From positions 80,834,124 through 80,898,123 of the forward strand of contig CM049308.1 in NCBI GenBank assembly GCA_026874595.1: a stretch of DNA of 64,000 nucleotides, given 5' to 3'. The DNA is from Sipunculus nudus. Its lineage: Eukaryota; Annelida; Sipuncula; Golfingiida; Sipunculidae. The position numbers and the translations under genes were made by a program. This document shows, one piece after another, positions 1-13,900 of the stretch; position 1 is the first letter of the stretch; each line of letters starts with the position of its first letter. The notes beneath the pieces were generated by a model. It was not told where the DNA came from. It was given only the letters and a program-made list of their open reading frames with translations, and searched no databases.

Positions 1-519
1 ACATATGGATTTTAAAATGGACTTATATATGGCCCACCTCTGACCAAAGAACTCTATTAAATTAAGGGTCATAAGGTTAAAGGTCAAGGTCACAGGACCC
101 ACTTATTTAGAAAGATTACGGGTGCATTTTAAGACAAATTTTCATCCCAAACCACCTAGTACGTCAGCCAGAGGGTTCATCGGTACCAAACAGGTGACAA
201 TTGCTATCAATGATTTTTTTAAAGGTGTATGTGTGTAGATAATAAAAATGCCTGATAGCAGTATAAAAGTGGTAGCTTTCTGTAAAAATCATCCTGTCTT
301 GAAATGTACTTGCAAGTTTGATGTCGATTGATAGTAGATATTTATAGCTTTCATCTGGTGTGTCATTCATGTATATAGCTTTCCAAATTCTAAAGATATG
401 ATTACTTTTCTTCACCCTGTATCATAGCAATTTGTATAATATTAGCTAATTTATTAAAAAAACAAGGTGTATTTCTGATAAGACCAACCATGAGCAGTTT
501 GTCCTTTAGCTGAAAAAAA

Positions 520-780
520 AATTGGGCGTGGTCACAGAAAGGTGTTATTCCGTTCTTCAGTTAGCCGGTACATGTCCCATTGCCACCAACTGTCCGCAGA
601 AAATAAATTATTGCCTGGTTGATGTTTTTGAGTATTTTTGTGTCGCATACCCACGCACTTATTGAATCCTGATTGGTTAATCCCCCCCCCCCCCCCCAGT
701 TATTCCACGTGGCTGCTATCGGGGGCCGATGTATAGCCTAAAACTCGGATGTCGCATGCCGAATGTCACACATGACATGT
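520..780 (+). repeat. Dispersed repeat, copy 1 (with poly-C run)
   Basis: Shares ordered words with 40003-40215: GGGCGTGGT versus GGGTGTGGTT, GAGTATTTTTGTGTCGCAT versus GAGTATGTTTGTGTCACAT, CTTATTGAATCCTG versus CTTATTGAACCCTG, and a GGGGGC segment near the end. It is diverged, so it is an old family. The class is unknown and no termini could be fixed. Confidence 0.6.
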
Positions 781-2519
781 ATGCAGGCACGAGTACTCGG
801 CTAGTTGTTTGAATATATGTATCTACAACATCTTTCTAGGTGGCACCATAAATAAATAATAGATATTGCAGTTTGCCTTTGTGTCAGGACTAATTGTGAA
901 GCAGAGCTGTAAGTTATTCATTCTGAGTTGCCTATGTTTAATACTGTTAAAATTTCTGAAAGGAGAGAGATTTCTAAATAAATATTATTTTCTATAACGG
1001 AAACCAGATGTTTATTTGAATCATGGGGCAAACAGTGTTTTTACGAGAATATACACCATTTTGCTATATAGCCAGTAAGTGCAATAACTCATCCTTTTCC
1101 GGTTTTATGTTGAAACAAAGTCCAGTAAATGCTAGTGATAAGCCCAGATTAATAAAATCAGTTGTGAAGTTTAACAAATCTTATTTAATTCTTACCTGCT
1201 TTGACTCAGGAGTTCAGGGATTATGTTTCAAACAAAACCCTAGCAGTCCAGTGTCAACCAACTTTACTGGATTGGAAGACATACATGGTTCGCCTTGGGC
1301 TATTTAATTGCACCAGAGAGTGCCATTAAGATCATTTTGTTTTAATCTTTAAAATTCAACTTTTCAATGAACAGTCAAAACAATAAGTGTCCCTGTCATT
1401 CCCCAGTTTTGAAAATGCTCATGTTAATCACTTACTGTTATACTGGCCGAACAAATATAATATCATTGGGGTGTATGGTTTTGCCCTTAAGAGAATATCA
1501 TTTCTCTCTTAGTAGGATATAATTGTAACTGTTAGATCACAAAGTGTAGATACATTTTCTAAAACAGTTTTGTTTTTATATTGTTTTCTTTTATTAAAAC
1601 ATTTCAGTAGAAACACACATGATAATAAACATGAAAGTAACGGATTTGTCATTCTCCTGGTGATTTTTAATTCCTTGCAAGTGCTAACTTTCTTATGATT
1701 TCATTTGGCAAGGTAGCCAGGCTTGAAATAACTATAAGATATAATAGACTTATAAAAGCCCCGGTGATAATCCAAAGTAAAAATGACGAAATGATTTTCA
1801 TATTCCACTCGGTGTTATCTTTCCAACCATACAAAACAGAACTCATCAGATTTGATGATTTTCTGTTAGAAAGCGATTGCATATTTATATGATTATGAAC
1901 TTATAAACTGTTATTGCTTATTTTCCCTTTAAACTGGCATTGAATATTACTTAGTTTTATTTTGGAACATGGAAGTTTAAAATACACAAGGGCCTAGTTG
2001 TGAAATAATATAACAAACAATTCTTTAAAGAGTCTTTATCCCACAGCGAACATAAGTACATTTTTACATAAGTATAAACATATTCTATATCTTAAATACA
2101 TAATAACCTGTTACCTCTTCTGTTTATTTTAAATGTTTAACTTTATTAAGTGCCCCGCTGGTCCTAATGCTCAGCTAAATCTATATTGGTCAGGGATCTA
2201 ATTCTTATCGACTAAGGAGAGTTTAAGAGATCCTCTATACACAACGTCTGAACATCCCAGGTCTGTTGATTACGAATTGTGTCTTGATATATATCACACT
2301 GATAATTGCAGTCTGTCATTCACAAAAAGAAAAAAAGTCTTACTTTTTGCATTGTACATAATCGTGAAAAATGATAGAACAATAGAGAGTGAAACTAAGA
2401 AATACCATGTCAGCTCTAGTCCATTATAATCGGTAAGCTACATATAGATTAAATTTTTCTTACCTGTTATTTTCATGCTTTTCCCTGGTCATATGGCATT
2501 TTAATTCGAAACATACAAG

Positions 2520-2610
2520 AAAAGGTAAAAAAAAAAAAGAATACCGCCTGCCCGCAGTGATTTATGAAAAAAGTGCCTGAGAACCATACCTTTTTTTTTA
2601 ATTTTAAGAT
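2520..2610 (+). repeat. Short dispersed repeat, copy 1
   Basis: The segment CGCAGTGATTTATGAAAAAA followed by GTGCCTGAGAACC and a T-run matches 58530-58600 (CGCACTGATTTCTGAAAAAA, GTGCCTGAGAACC, AACCTT). Class unknown. Confidence 0.6.
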
Positions 2611-2650
2611 TATTATTATTTAAGATTATTATTTTGACACTTTTTTCCAG

Positions 2651-2771
2651 TTTCTTCTTCACAATGACTGACCAGGGCTATGTAGAATTTGTCCATTACC
2701 ACCCCGAGGATGAAGAGGAACTCGTGTGGCTGAAGAAAGCTTTCGCCAGCGTCTTCTCTGCCCATACAGAG
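2651..2771 (+). CDS. LLTP gene exon 1 of window (N-sheet domain)
   Basis: Acceptor ttttttccag before 2651, donor GAG|GTAAAG. The exon enters with the last base of a codon and leaves in phase 0, 40 codons. It holds FTMTDQGYVEFVHYHPEDEE followed by LVWLKKAFASVF, the family pattern in which a beta strand with x-G-x-V is followed by LN-x-KRG-x-x-S-x-Q. Because this pattern normally lies about 100 residues into the mature protein, an upstream exon is expected. The ATG at 2663 could be read as a start but would remove the leading strand, so I treat the exon as internal. Confidence 0.82.
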
Positions 2772-4922
2772 GTAAAGATCAGTGATGGAATTTGGTCGTC
2801 CACTTTCTTTTAAAGGGCCCTAATACCTATCTGACTTTTATAAACTAAAGGATATCCCTCGGAGTTCTTATAAAAAAATAGGCCAGAAAACTATGATCTC
2901 ACCACACATAGGCTGCTTGTTTTGTTTATATCAATGTATTTATAATATGTAGGGGCCCGCCTAAATTCAGGTTCAACAAGGGCATCTGTCAGCAAGTCCG
3001 ATAAGGCACAGCTTTGCAAATGGCGTTTTGCAACAAGTCACCTTTCTATCACTGCATATATGGAACCTACCACCCTGTGTAACATGTTTTCCCCGTTTGT
3101 CAACATTACTGTGTTTACAAACATATTGGTGATAAACAGGTATCCTTCATGAAGGCGTTATAATAACTTTTCACAACCAAAATTACCCTTATATCATTAA
3201 TACATTTCACAGAAGAAGCCAGATATCATCATTAATTCTTTTTCAAATGGGAACATTTAATCATTGTATCTAAAGGTAAACTTGGGTGCTTCTGTGCAAA
3301 CACACATACAAACACACATGAAAGCGTGGGGTTATCTTATATATATGTTTATGAAACCTAGTCCACGAGAATTGAAAATCTTTCTATGCACACATTCACA
3401 CAAACACTTCATGGAATAAAAACATAGCAAGGGAAACACGTTTATAGGAACGCCAGGTGCGGATCCGGGGGGGGGGGGGGGGGGGGGCGAGGGGGTCCGG
3501 ACTCCCTTTTTTTTCGCCGCCGCCATCAGTTTTGAAGGCTTTTGGACCACTATTTTTTTCGGGCTGGACCATCCCAGATGAATCTGGGGACATTTTTTTT
3601 AGGTTTCGTCATTGGTTTTCCAGTGTCGGATCCCACCTTTTCCAAAATCCTTGATCCGCCCCTGAATATGCTTTATTGTACATGTGTTTTTAACTAGCTG
3701 TCTGATTTTTTGCTTTATTAAATTTTCTTGATGTGATAATATAATTCTTGATTTTTTTCTGAATGAGAGATCAGAAAAGCCAAAATGGCTTTGACATAAA
3801 CTTTTGGTGCAGGTTTAAAATGAATATGTGATGATTGCGCCTTAATCAGCCTGTGGCGACACGTAGCAAGGATTCTGTGAACTTTTTTCCACATCTGGTC
3901 GGAATAGGAAAACCCGCATTTCATGTTACCAGTGGCGCAAAGCATCACATAATCCTTAAATGTCATGATAATGAATCAATAATTTGGTATTAAAAAAAAA
4001 CATTTAATGGTCCGATTTACACTTTAACACGCCTTGCTGAGGTATTTACGACACTATGTCAACAAACAGCTCGCCTCTGCCAGTGTGCCGATTTGCGGTA
4101 GTGTCGTCTGCAGTTGGGCTGTTTGTGGCAGACGATATCATTTTGCAGATAAGTTCATGAATTTTACCTGTATGAACACTGATCAAAGAGTTATATGATA
4201 GCACGGCCGAAGCATTGAAACACTGCAGACGCTCGTTCCTTGTTCCCAAAACAAAATGCTTTGCTTGAGACCAGGTCCGAAAGTAGCCACAGCAGAGCAG
4301 CTTAGAACGCGGTTTTTGCGGAATAGCACCGTCACTGGCACAGTTGTCAGTTTGTGGGAATGGCCTGTACAGCCTGACAACTAGGACGTATAATAGTTAA
4401 ATTGTAGAGGTTACCAAAAAAACTCTAAAAGTGCAATATATACACATCAAAGTACATATCTGATCATGTCTTTGGCCTTAATTTGGTCTTTCGAATTTCT
4501 TTACAGCAACATTACCACGTTCCTACTTCTTATTTTAATATAAATAAAATTATTTTTTATTTTTTTTTATAATTAATTTCCCCCTTAAAATCTTGTAACT
4601 GTAAGGCCCCTTTTCCATGTCTGCAGTAAAAATAGCGCAAGTGTAAATCAGGTTTACCTTTCCATGCAGGTGGAAACGCGCTTGGGAAATGAACATTGTG
4701 ATGCCCAATTTTTCAGCGCGCATTTCTGCATGCGGAAAAATTGCACCAGTGTAAATCATGTGTCCCTTTTCCAAGCACCCAGAAACTGCCTGTGGATGAG
4801 CCTTTATGTGGAGATCAAGGACGCGAATGCAGTCTTCTTGAGGACACCCCAGCATAGGCCTATATCATTCATGGCTACAAATCATACTTAACTGCTGCTC
4901 TGCTTGTCTACTTTAATGCACC

Positions 4923-4973
<51 letters not shown>

Positions 4974-7900
4974 AACCTGTATGTGTGGTGGGGATGTTAA
5001 ATAACATATTCCAGGCAGCCGTAGTTAATAATCTTCTCTGATGTAGCCTATATACTACTCCCACCCACCTGTCAATACAAGGCAAATATAACGAAATTTT
5101 AAACGTATACATGTGTAAAGTGAACCTAACATAACAGATGGATGCTGGACATGTTTCTAGGAAGGCTTTGGGATTGGGAATCCCATGTGAAAACATCACA
5201 CAAAGGGAAGGGAAAGCATATGTTTCCATGAAAAGGAAAAGCTTGATTCAGTGCAATTTTTTTCAGCACCTAAGCCTGCAGTGATTTAAACAAAAACTCT
5301 ATGGTGTTGTGTGTGTGCATGTGTTTCCAAGTTGTGCAAAGCGTTCCAATCACTTTCTGATTGGTAAATTCCCATATGCACAAGTTGAGAAGTCAAGGCA
5401 GTTTTTCAAATTCAGTGTGCACAATTCCTACACGATGGTGCACATCGTCCCTGGCAACTGCTAGTTTTTACAAGGTATTTTCTGCATAAGAAATACAATA
5501 TGATGTTACTACCATTATTGAAGCTGAGTGCTCTTTTTAGACCAATATAAAATAATATTATTTCTGGCCTTCCAAAAATTCTTTTGAATGTAAACTTTTT
5601 GTTAAAATTGCATTGTCGCTCACCTACAAGAAGTTCCTCCAACTATACCACATCAGTTTTTAATTTTTGTTTCAATTTTAAAAGGACTGAAGCATGTTCA
5701 ATGAACAATAATATTATTCAGTTTTTTCAGTTAATAATATCCAGAAATAAATCCCTGAAATGATTTTCGATGCATTAAAGATTAATCACAGGAACACTTC
5801 TCACCAATTGGCATGACCTGAATGGAAAGTAGCATACTGGTCATGCACGCTTTTTCCAGTTTCAACAGCGATAAGATCAAAGCGTGTCCCAGTCCAGATC
5901 CGGCCACAAAGAACTGGGACACTTCACATTATCATGGGAACTTCTTCTCTATGTAAACATTAGGGCTATTGATTAAATTATTGATGATCATGTACACGTA
6001 GGGAAATTGCGTACCAGTAATTCATTGGTGCTGCAACCATTCAGAAGTTTATAAAATATAAAAAGACAACAAAAAGGTAATTATCTTATGTTGATACGGC
6101 TTAAAAAGTTGCTTGTACGATTCCAAAGAGACTCTTATTTAAAACCTTACACAGTCTTATCATATGGGTCAATCTCAACAGGCTGATGTAGAGAAGCAGG
6201 GTGAATGGGGTTAAGCATCTTGGGACGAGACGAGGAACGCGGTGCCAAATAGTGATGCAGTTATGGTGATACAGACAGTAGAGGTGATCACATACCATCA
6301 CTGTTGTTGTTGTATTGATACCAGTTGAATAGGGAGGTCCTACTCATATCAGAGCAACATTATTCTGCTTATATCCTGAACATATAAGACAGAACTTTGT
6401 AGACTAGCTAGACTTTATTCAGGTCAATTCAAATACATCAACATGTGAAGTGAAAAGACCCAAGAAGTCTGCCATGCAGTAGTGCGCAGTCTGCTTTGGC
6501 ACACATGATACAAGAGTTTTGAAACAGAGTTGTCACGTGACATATGTGAGATAAACATGTCCATTGTTCTGTATTTCATCATAAAAGCTGTTCCTTATTG
6601 AATGACTTAAAAAAAGGTCACATTTATGTCTAACTAACTACAATTTTCAGTCATCAGTAATCGACATCAGAAATTATGGAGATCTGACAGACACAATGAT
6701 ATAACAGGTTCAATTTTAAATGTGAATGAACAATTTTATATTAATGTATGGTAAAGTAAGTTATGCAGGTAATCCTCACACCTGTGAAAACCTCGCTGCC
6801 TTGGCTGAGATATGAACTCGCAATCTCCTGGCTTTTGAGTCCTGTGCACCACCCCTGAGCCACGGAAGCCGGTCCATTTGAGTTGCACATATAGATCTGT
6901 GTGATAAAGCTTGTCAACCCTAGCTCTGCCAGATCTCACACACAGACGTACAGCATGACAACACTTCAGCAGATTAATACAGCACTAGACCATTTCCATT
7001 ATATATGAGCTGAGAAACTACTATTTTCAGACATCTTTAATCAACATAAAAAATGATGAAGATTTGAAAGACAATGATAAAACAGGTTTAAATTTAAATG
7101 TTAATGAACAGAGTACTGTTATACTTATCTAAGTAACTACTAATAGGTTAAATAGGTTTTGCAGGTAATCCATTATTTTCATTGGACCAAGTTTCCTGGA
7201 ACATTAATCCCATATTTGACTCCACGTGGAACTTAACATGTGAAGCTAATTTCCTTACCCATGATTTCACTGAAATAATCAATTTTGTCTGAACTCCTAA
7301 TTTAGCTGTCCTGACAGATCTTGGTAAGCAGTAATTGTTGATATAAGTAAGTAATGTTTTGCTTACTCACAGTGCAATGTACAGTAATTTCAATTTCCCT
7401 GGCTCCATCTTTGATTAAGAACACAATAACTCTACAGAGATATCTATATGAAATCCTGTTTATAATAGTTTTAGTTTAGCTACAGATATTTAAAGTAACC
7501 ACTTCACAACAGTAAAATAATCTTGACAAACATATATATTTTTTTCAGGAACACAATGAAAAGCAACCTCTCATGTATCATAGGCACGAAATTGATCATT
7601 CAGGTAGGTGACTGGCATATCTTGCCATTTGAACATTTTTATACAGAATTTCACCATTCAAATTAGCTACCAGGATTTTTTTTAAAGCTCTTGATATATT
7701 GGCATGTTAAAAAGTATTGCATATCAGCTAATAACTGGTCCTTTAAATTTGTAGTGTACATATGGAAAAACAAACAAGTTATTCACTTTCTTTTCTGTGA
7801 ATTTATAAAGCATGTTTCATAGATTTTTATCCACATAGCAATGGAATCTTTTCCCTCTTCTCTCCAGATGTTCTTTACTGAGCAATCCTACTCTGTTGCA

Positions 7901-10900
7901 ATTTTTGTTCTGGTTTCACATGTGTCATTAACTACTCTAATGTATGAGCCATAAATATTTTACTATCCTTTATTCATATATTGATCAATGTGCACCGTTT
8001 TAGTGAAAATATAATAAAATAGAATTGGAAGGATGACCACCATCTATTGTACTTGTTTTTCTAGGGCCTCCAGTCTTGATGAACTATAAAGTCCTGAAGA
8101 CAAGTGAAGGTCATAAGGTGATGAGAGAGCATCATAGCATTGAGCATGCTGAACGCAAACATGCAAAGGTAAACATTGTTGAGGCCATTCTAGCACATTA
8201 AATAAAGAAATAAAAAATATAGTATGGATATCTGTTTTATCGTTGATATATTTTTAAAATATATTTGGTGGAGGAGACCACATTTTTTTGTATTTGGCAA
8301 GACATCAACATTTTTCTTAGTCAGACACACAGAATTACTTGTCATTTCATATTCCAGACAGTGCACTTCAATCAGTACAAAGATATTCACCGAGTAGACA
8401 GTGATGATCATGTAATCCTCAAAGACCAAACACCACAGAGAACCAAAGATCGACAGAAAAACAGGTACCGGTATTCCTTCTTCCATTTCAGATTTAGAGC
8501 TGTATCATGCAGATGTCATATTTAATACAAATTTGAATCAACTGCTTGAAAATTTGCATGTGTTCTTAAACTGATATGAGTTTTGGGATTATGACAGGAC
8601 GGATTAATCATTCTCTAATTACTAATTGGTACAGATTGTTATTCTGCAGTGCAAATTTCTCCAAACACTGATCTCTTCATGGAAAGTTTTTAACAAAGTT
8701 TTCTTATGTAAACAGATTGGTGTTAGTTATTGAATAAGAATGGCTGTGAATCAATGCATTATGGTACAATTGTGTTCAGTATTTTTTATTAATCCCTCTG
8801 TATATAGAGAGTTTGTTGGCTATAGTGATCAAGACCTTGTGTTTCAACTTATTCTCTCAATAGAAAATAAATTTTTATTATCTTCATGTCCTATTTTCAT
8901 AAATATTAAGACTGGGTAATGTGATAGGTAGCCAGTCTGGCCTTTGGTGTAATCCATAAGCAGTACATCTTTTGCAGACAGGGTACATGACAACCAATTG
9001 TATCTTTTGTCAAATGCTCCAATTACTAGAAATGGCAGGTATTAGAATTTTTTTTAACAGCACAGAAGTACCTTTTTAATTTGTTAAAATTTTTATCATC
9101 TGAACATACTATCTTCAATGTCACAAGTTTTGCTGTTTGTATTTTAGTATTCCTCTTCCTGGGGAGTATGTTGTCAATGGAAAATCAAAAGGACGTATGT
9201 TTAATATCTTTTTATACAATTTATTTCTTGTATCATGTGAGATGTGCTCTGTTTTCTGTAAAGCAAAGTCTAGATTTCAACTTAGTTTGGAAAATAGATG
9301 TTTAGTGTACATTCATTACAACAAAATCAAATTACAAAAGATGACATTGAATGAGAACTCAAATCCTTTTAATATATTCATAAAAAAATGTTACCTTTCC
9401 TTTTTCTGATTTGGTTTTGTTATATATGGTCTTTTAGAGGTATCAGTAAGGCTGTAGCGTTGTGTCATAAAGACAGATTTTCATGCATGTGTTATGAAAA
9501 TATGTGTAAAATGAAAATTTAAAACGGGTTTGATTTAAAGGTACAGTGTTATGCAACTTTTGTTTATTTCAGAATTCCCCATATTGTATGTGAAGGCACA
9601 AACTGTGGCAACACTGAGGCATAAGAAGTAAGGCATTATTAGCTGATTGTTTTAGGCATATCCAGCTGATTTTGATTCAAATTTCAACTCTTTCAGTAAA
9701 GCCATTAACTTAATTAGATTTGTTGAACTCTGCTGTGTTAAGATTAATCTATAACGTTCTATTCAATATCTTAAATCTGACCATGAGAAATTTTACTTTG
9801 CATTTAGTGATCTGTAAAACGACCGGTAACTGCTTTTACTTAATTTTACATGTATGCTTTTTACACTTTTATGAAATATCAGTGAAGGCATCTCTCATAC
9901 TGTCTTTTAAAAATATATAATATACAAACCGTGTCATCCCTCTGAATGTGCTCCCGTCCCTTCAAGTCATTCCTCTGGTATTTATTTCATAGGCCCCATG
10001 GCAGAATCACTGAAATGGATCATTCAATTCTTCCTAGAGAAACCATAAGAAATTATGAGGTAAGGCATTATCAAATCATTTTGTCAGTATCATTAATGTT
10101 CAAACATATAGCTGTAAATTATCACAGATAAAAGGTTGGTTACAGCTGCTGTGTATGTTTAGCAAATAATTTTAGAAATAAATGTAATTTCTTGAAAATT
10201 TTAATTTGCTAAGTATTTGCAGTGATAATGTAGATTAAGCTCCCACTTGTATTGTAAATTGAGGGGTTGCCACTCTGTAAATTGAAGGACTGTATATTGT
10301 CAAATCTGAATTATTCACTTTAATAAAATCATAATCTACATTTTCACTTGGTTGGTCTAGTATAGGCATGTAGGTTATTGATATGAACTCGGAATTAACT
10401 GGCTTGAATGATGCTAGAAACTGTTAATTAAATTGCTTTTTTTGCTAAAATTGCTTTGATTTTGCATGCATCTCATGGGTTGTTGATTAAACTCCCAGTA
10501 AGTTTAACAATGTGTTACATCAGTATGTAGTTAAGCACACAGAATTTGACTCAGATCTTTGTCTTTTCTTTTAATTTTTCATGGAAAACTGTAGATTGCA
10601 TAGTTTGATTCATTAATAGAAAAAGAAAGAGGTAACCAACCTGCATGAAGCCGTATTCATGACCAAGAAATACCTTGACTGCAGCAGGCAAGCACCAAAG
10701 AAAGGTAAATCTTTATGTTAGTATATCACATCATGTGATGTAGCCTGATGGTAGGTTACACTGAAGAGAAATGAAATAAAGCTAGACACTTATGGAATAG
10801 TTGGGCATGCTGGACCTTGTACTTTAAATATGAGGGAGAGAGTTTAACTAGTAGGATACATTGTTTGTTTGCTGGTCAGCTAATGACTGAATTTGTATTC

Positions 10901-13900
10901 TACTTGAAAGTTTGTTATAACAAATGCATGTTAACATAAACTTGCAAATTCCCTAGAATTCTCACTCTCTCACAATTATTTTTATTTTTTTTTTCATGAA
11001 TATTTATGGTGAATTACTTATTTTTTAAAGAATTTATTGACTCATTACATGAAAGTTTCAGAAGAATTTTTGTTTTCCTTCAGAGAACAATATGAAGAAA
11101 TTCTAATGGCTATTTAGTGATCATGAATATTTATGATGAATGAGATGAATGAGTTTTATATAAGATGTATTTTCTTACACAATCCATATTTATGGCCATT
11201 ATAATTGTTCTCACAGTTGATGCCCAGAGGTCTGTGTGCATCCATGACTTCCACCTGTACTTGGGAACACTCAGTCCTTTGACCTTACGTGACCTTGGAA
11301 ATCTGTTATTGAACCGAACCTGCACATCAGATGACTGTCTTCATGACAGGGAAGTGTTCTTGGATGCTGTTGGTAGTGTAGGGTCAACTGAAGCCCAGCG
11401 TCTGCTCTTGGTGTATGTACTGAGGAACCCAAACATTACTTCAGAGGAACTTCAACATTTCTTCATCAGTACCATCAGAATGGAAAACCCTATTGAGGTG
11501 TGAAGCCCTGATAAAAAAAATACATGATACATTATTATATGATTGCCAGATGCAGTAACGCAGATAATAGTAAATTTCACCTACTATATAGCATACAAGT
11601 ATTACCATTTCCCTTACAATTTATATTTATAGACTGTGGAATGACATTACTGTCATGCACATTGATTTGACAAACTCAGTGTGTACTACATTATATTTTG
11701 ACCAAATATTCAAGGTGAGTTGAAATATTTTAACATTAAACATTGTCTTGCAGCCAGTCATTGTTGAAATGGAGAAGATGTGTTTTGGTGAAGACTATGA
11801 GCTGCATGGTAAGTGTTTGGCTTGGAGGAACTACTAGTAGAGTAATCTTATTATATGTACAGGGAAACAATTACAATAAAAGTTATACTAGCTGGTATAT
11901 CTTATTTTAATCCTGATAGTTAAATGACAGGAAGAGAGAAGATTTAAGTAAAGGAAATTTTTATTGCATTTGATCAGAAGTTAATATACACTTGATTCAT
12001 TGTGATATCTTTAACAATTCCTGTGTGGATGACTGTGAAAGGGAAACTGGAACTTCAACAATGTGTGTTTATAATGCATATAAATCTGTGGGAATGTGTC
12101 TTATGGAATGTGTTTCCTTATCTTTATGCATACCGGTTCCTGCCATATTGTATACCGACACAGAGCTCGAGACATTATCTTTTCTTATGTTTTCTTACAG
12201 GTATAGCAGTGATGGAAGAAAACCAGAAACGAGCATGCCTTGCTATGGGTGCTGCCATTCCCAAGCTTAACAGAACTAATCCAAAGAGAGCAAACCAACT
12301 GGTCGGTCACCTGGAGACCTGGGTTGACAAGCACAATGACAAACATTGTAAGTTCATTCTTTGCATTTTCTGTCATCTCTAATTGGTTGCTTCTTACAGA
12401 TAGTACAAAACAATAAAATAAGATTCATCAGAATAATTTAAAATGGCTTTTAAATTTTGTTTTATTCAAAAGATGCTTAGCTGAGTTTTGTGAGCTGCTG
12501 CATCAGATTTTGAATAACAAGACAACTGTTCAGGTCTAAGCATTATGTGTATACTTAGTTTTGTATTTTAATAGGGTAAATCACAGTATTTGTTAAAGTG
12601 CATACTTCAGATATAACCAGTCCTCTTTTTATCAGCCCTGTTAAATGAGCTATATTGGGGATCTAACCTATTGCATGAAATAGTTACTATCATGGCTGGC
12701 ATCTGCCAAGCATCATGGGTCATGCTTTCATTTGAATTACTGAATATAAAGTCTGTTATATTATTCTTTAGTTTTGAACTTGTTCAGTTAATTTAAGAAT
12801 TAGAAATTGGAGAATGTTGGAATTGGTTATAATAAAAGCATAAAAATAAGAACTAAGCACTTTGCAGTTATACTTATTTAAGTTGTACTCCTAATCTTTT
12901 GTCACAGACAAATTATGTTAACATATCACTTGATTATTTTGCTTCTGTTTTGAAAGCTGTTTTCTGTGATCATAACTGGAAAGTACTGTTCATGTTTTAG
13001 TGCGAAGGAAACGGGATGTATCTCTGGATGCTGGAAGTGATGAAGGGTACATTGATGTTTCTAAGGAAAGAACTTTTACTCCAAGACCAGAGATCACCCG
13101 AGTGGTGCTACTGGAGGCCCTGGGTAATGCTGCCATGCCAAGGTCTTTCAGACATCTTCTGGAGCACAGACAACCCAACATGGGCACAAACGCCATGAGA
13201 CGGGCAGCAGCACATGCACTGAGGAATTTCCATACACATGAGGTAGGTCAGTTTGGTCAGACTGCAGGTCTTATGTCCCAGCCCAATTTATAATTTGAGT
13301 CATTCTGGTTAGATTTAGTGCTTGTTTCTCCTGAACACAGTTTGGTGGGTGATTTCTCCATAATATATAGATTAGACTCTTGCGATATGTTCTACATTAA
13401 AACTACCATTTAATAATGACTTTATTAATAGTATTTTATAAAGTTTGTTAGAAATTTATTTAAATGCTTTTGATTGTTCTTGGGGAACACCATACAGTGA
13501 GTTAGCAGATGAAATGTATATTTCAGTCTGCCTGTTAAACTTCCAAAATTTGCAAACTTTTGTTTAATATAGATACCATTCAGATTGTAGAAAAAACACA
13601 CACAAACACAAAAATTCATATCAATATATTAATTTATACAAAGTTCAGAAGTTAGGGCAGTTAATTACAATGAAGGATAAGGCAAAAAATTATATCTCTT
13701 AAAAAAAAAAAAATAGTTGTACCTTCCCATAATTCAGCTGGATTAACTCAGTAATGGAGCATAACTGACAAAAATGCTGCATTCCTGTATTTCAAGCTTT
13801 CATCATACCCGTACTTTAAAGTGTTGTAATCAAATGGAATGAGAAAAAAAAATGTAATAATATTGTATTTAATTGTAGAGTGCTGATGCTTTGCTTGAGA

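Larger units (their letters stand above)
1..2650. other. Upstream region or intron without recognisable exon
   Basis: No reading frame here resembles the missing N-terminus of the LLTP gene; the 94-codon open frame at 1023-1307 has no splice or family support. Repeats seen: a dispersed repeat at about 520-780 with a 16-C run at 682-697, and a short dispersed repeat near 2520-2610 (GTGCCTGAGAACC). The rest is AT-rich sequence in which I see nothing specific. Confidence 0.6.
2772..7548 (+). other. Intron 1 (4.8 kb)
   Basis: Contains the dispersed repeat at 2812-3190, a G21-bearing element at 3454-3664, a (TA)n run at 4924-4970, and a tRNA-like relic near 6786-6885. The remainder (for example 3700-4900 and 5000-6700) is unique-looking AT-rich sequence. 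No supported exon on either strand. Confidence 0.7.

Noticed and set aside
1023-1307. 94-codon open frame as the missing first exon or a small gene
   Set aside because: No signal peptide, splice border or family resemblance; base composition like the surroundings.
2663-2771. ATG at 2663 as the start codon of the LLTP gene
   Set aside because: The frame and the beta-strand pattern extend upstream of it to a good acceptor, no signal peptide follows, and the family needs about 100 residues before this motif.
3332-3654. Poly-Pro/poly-Gly frames around 3467
   Set aside because: They result from the G21 run.
6786-6885. Functional tRNA gene on the minus strand
   Set aside because: B box is decayed and the acceptor stem cannot be formed; best read as a SINE relic.
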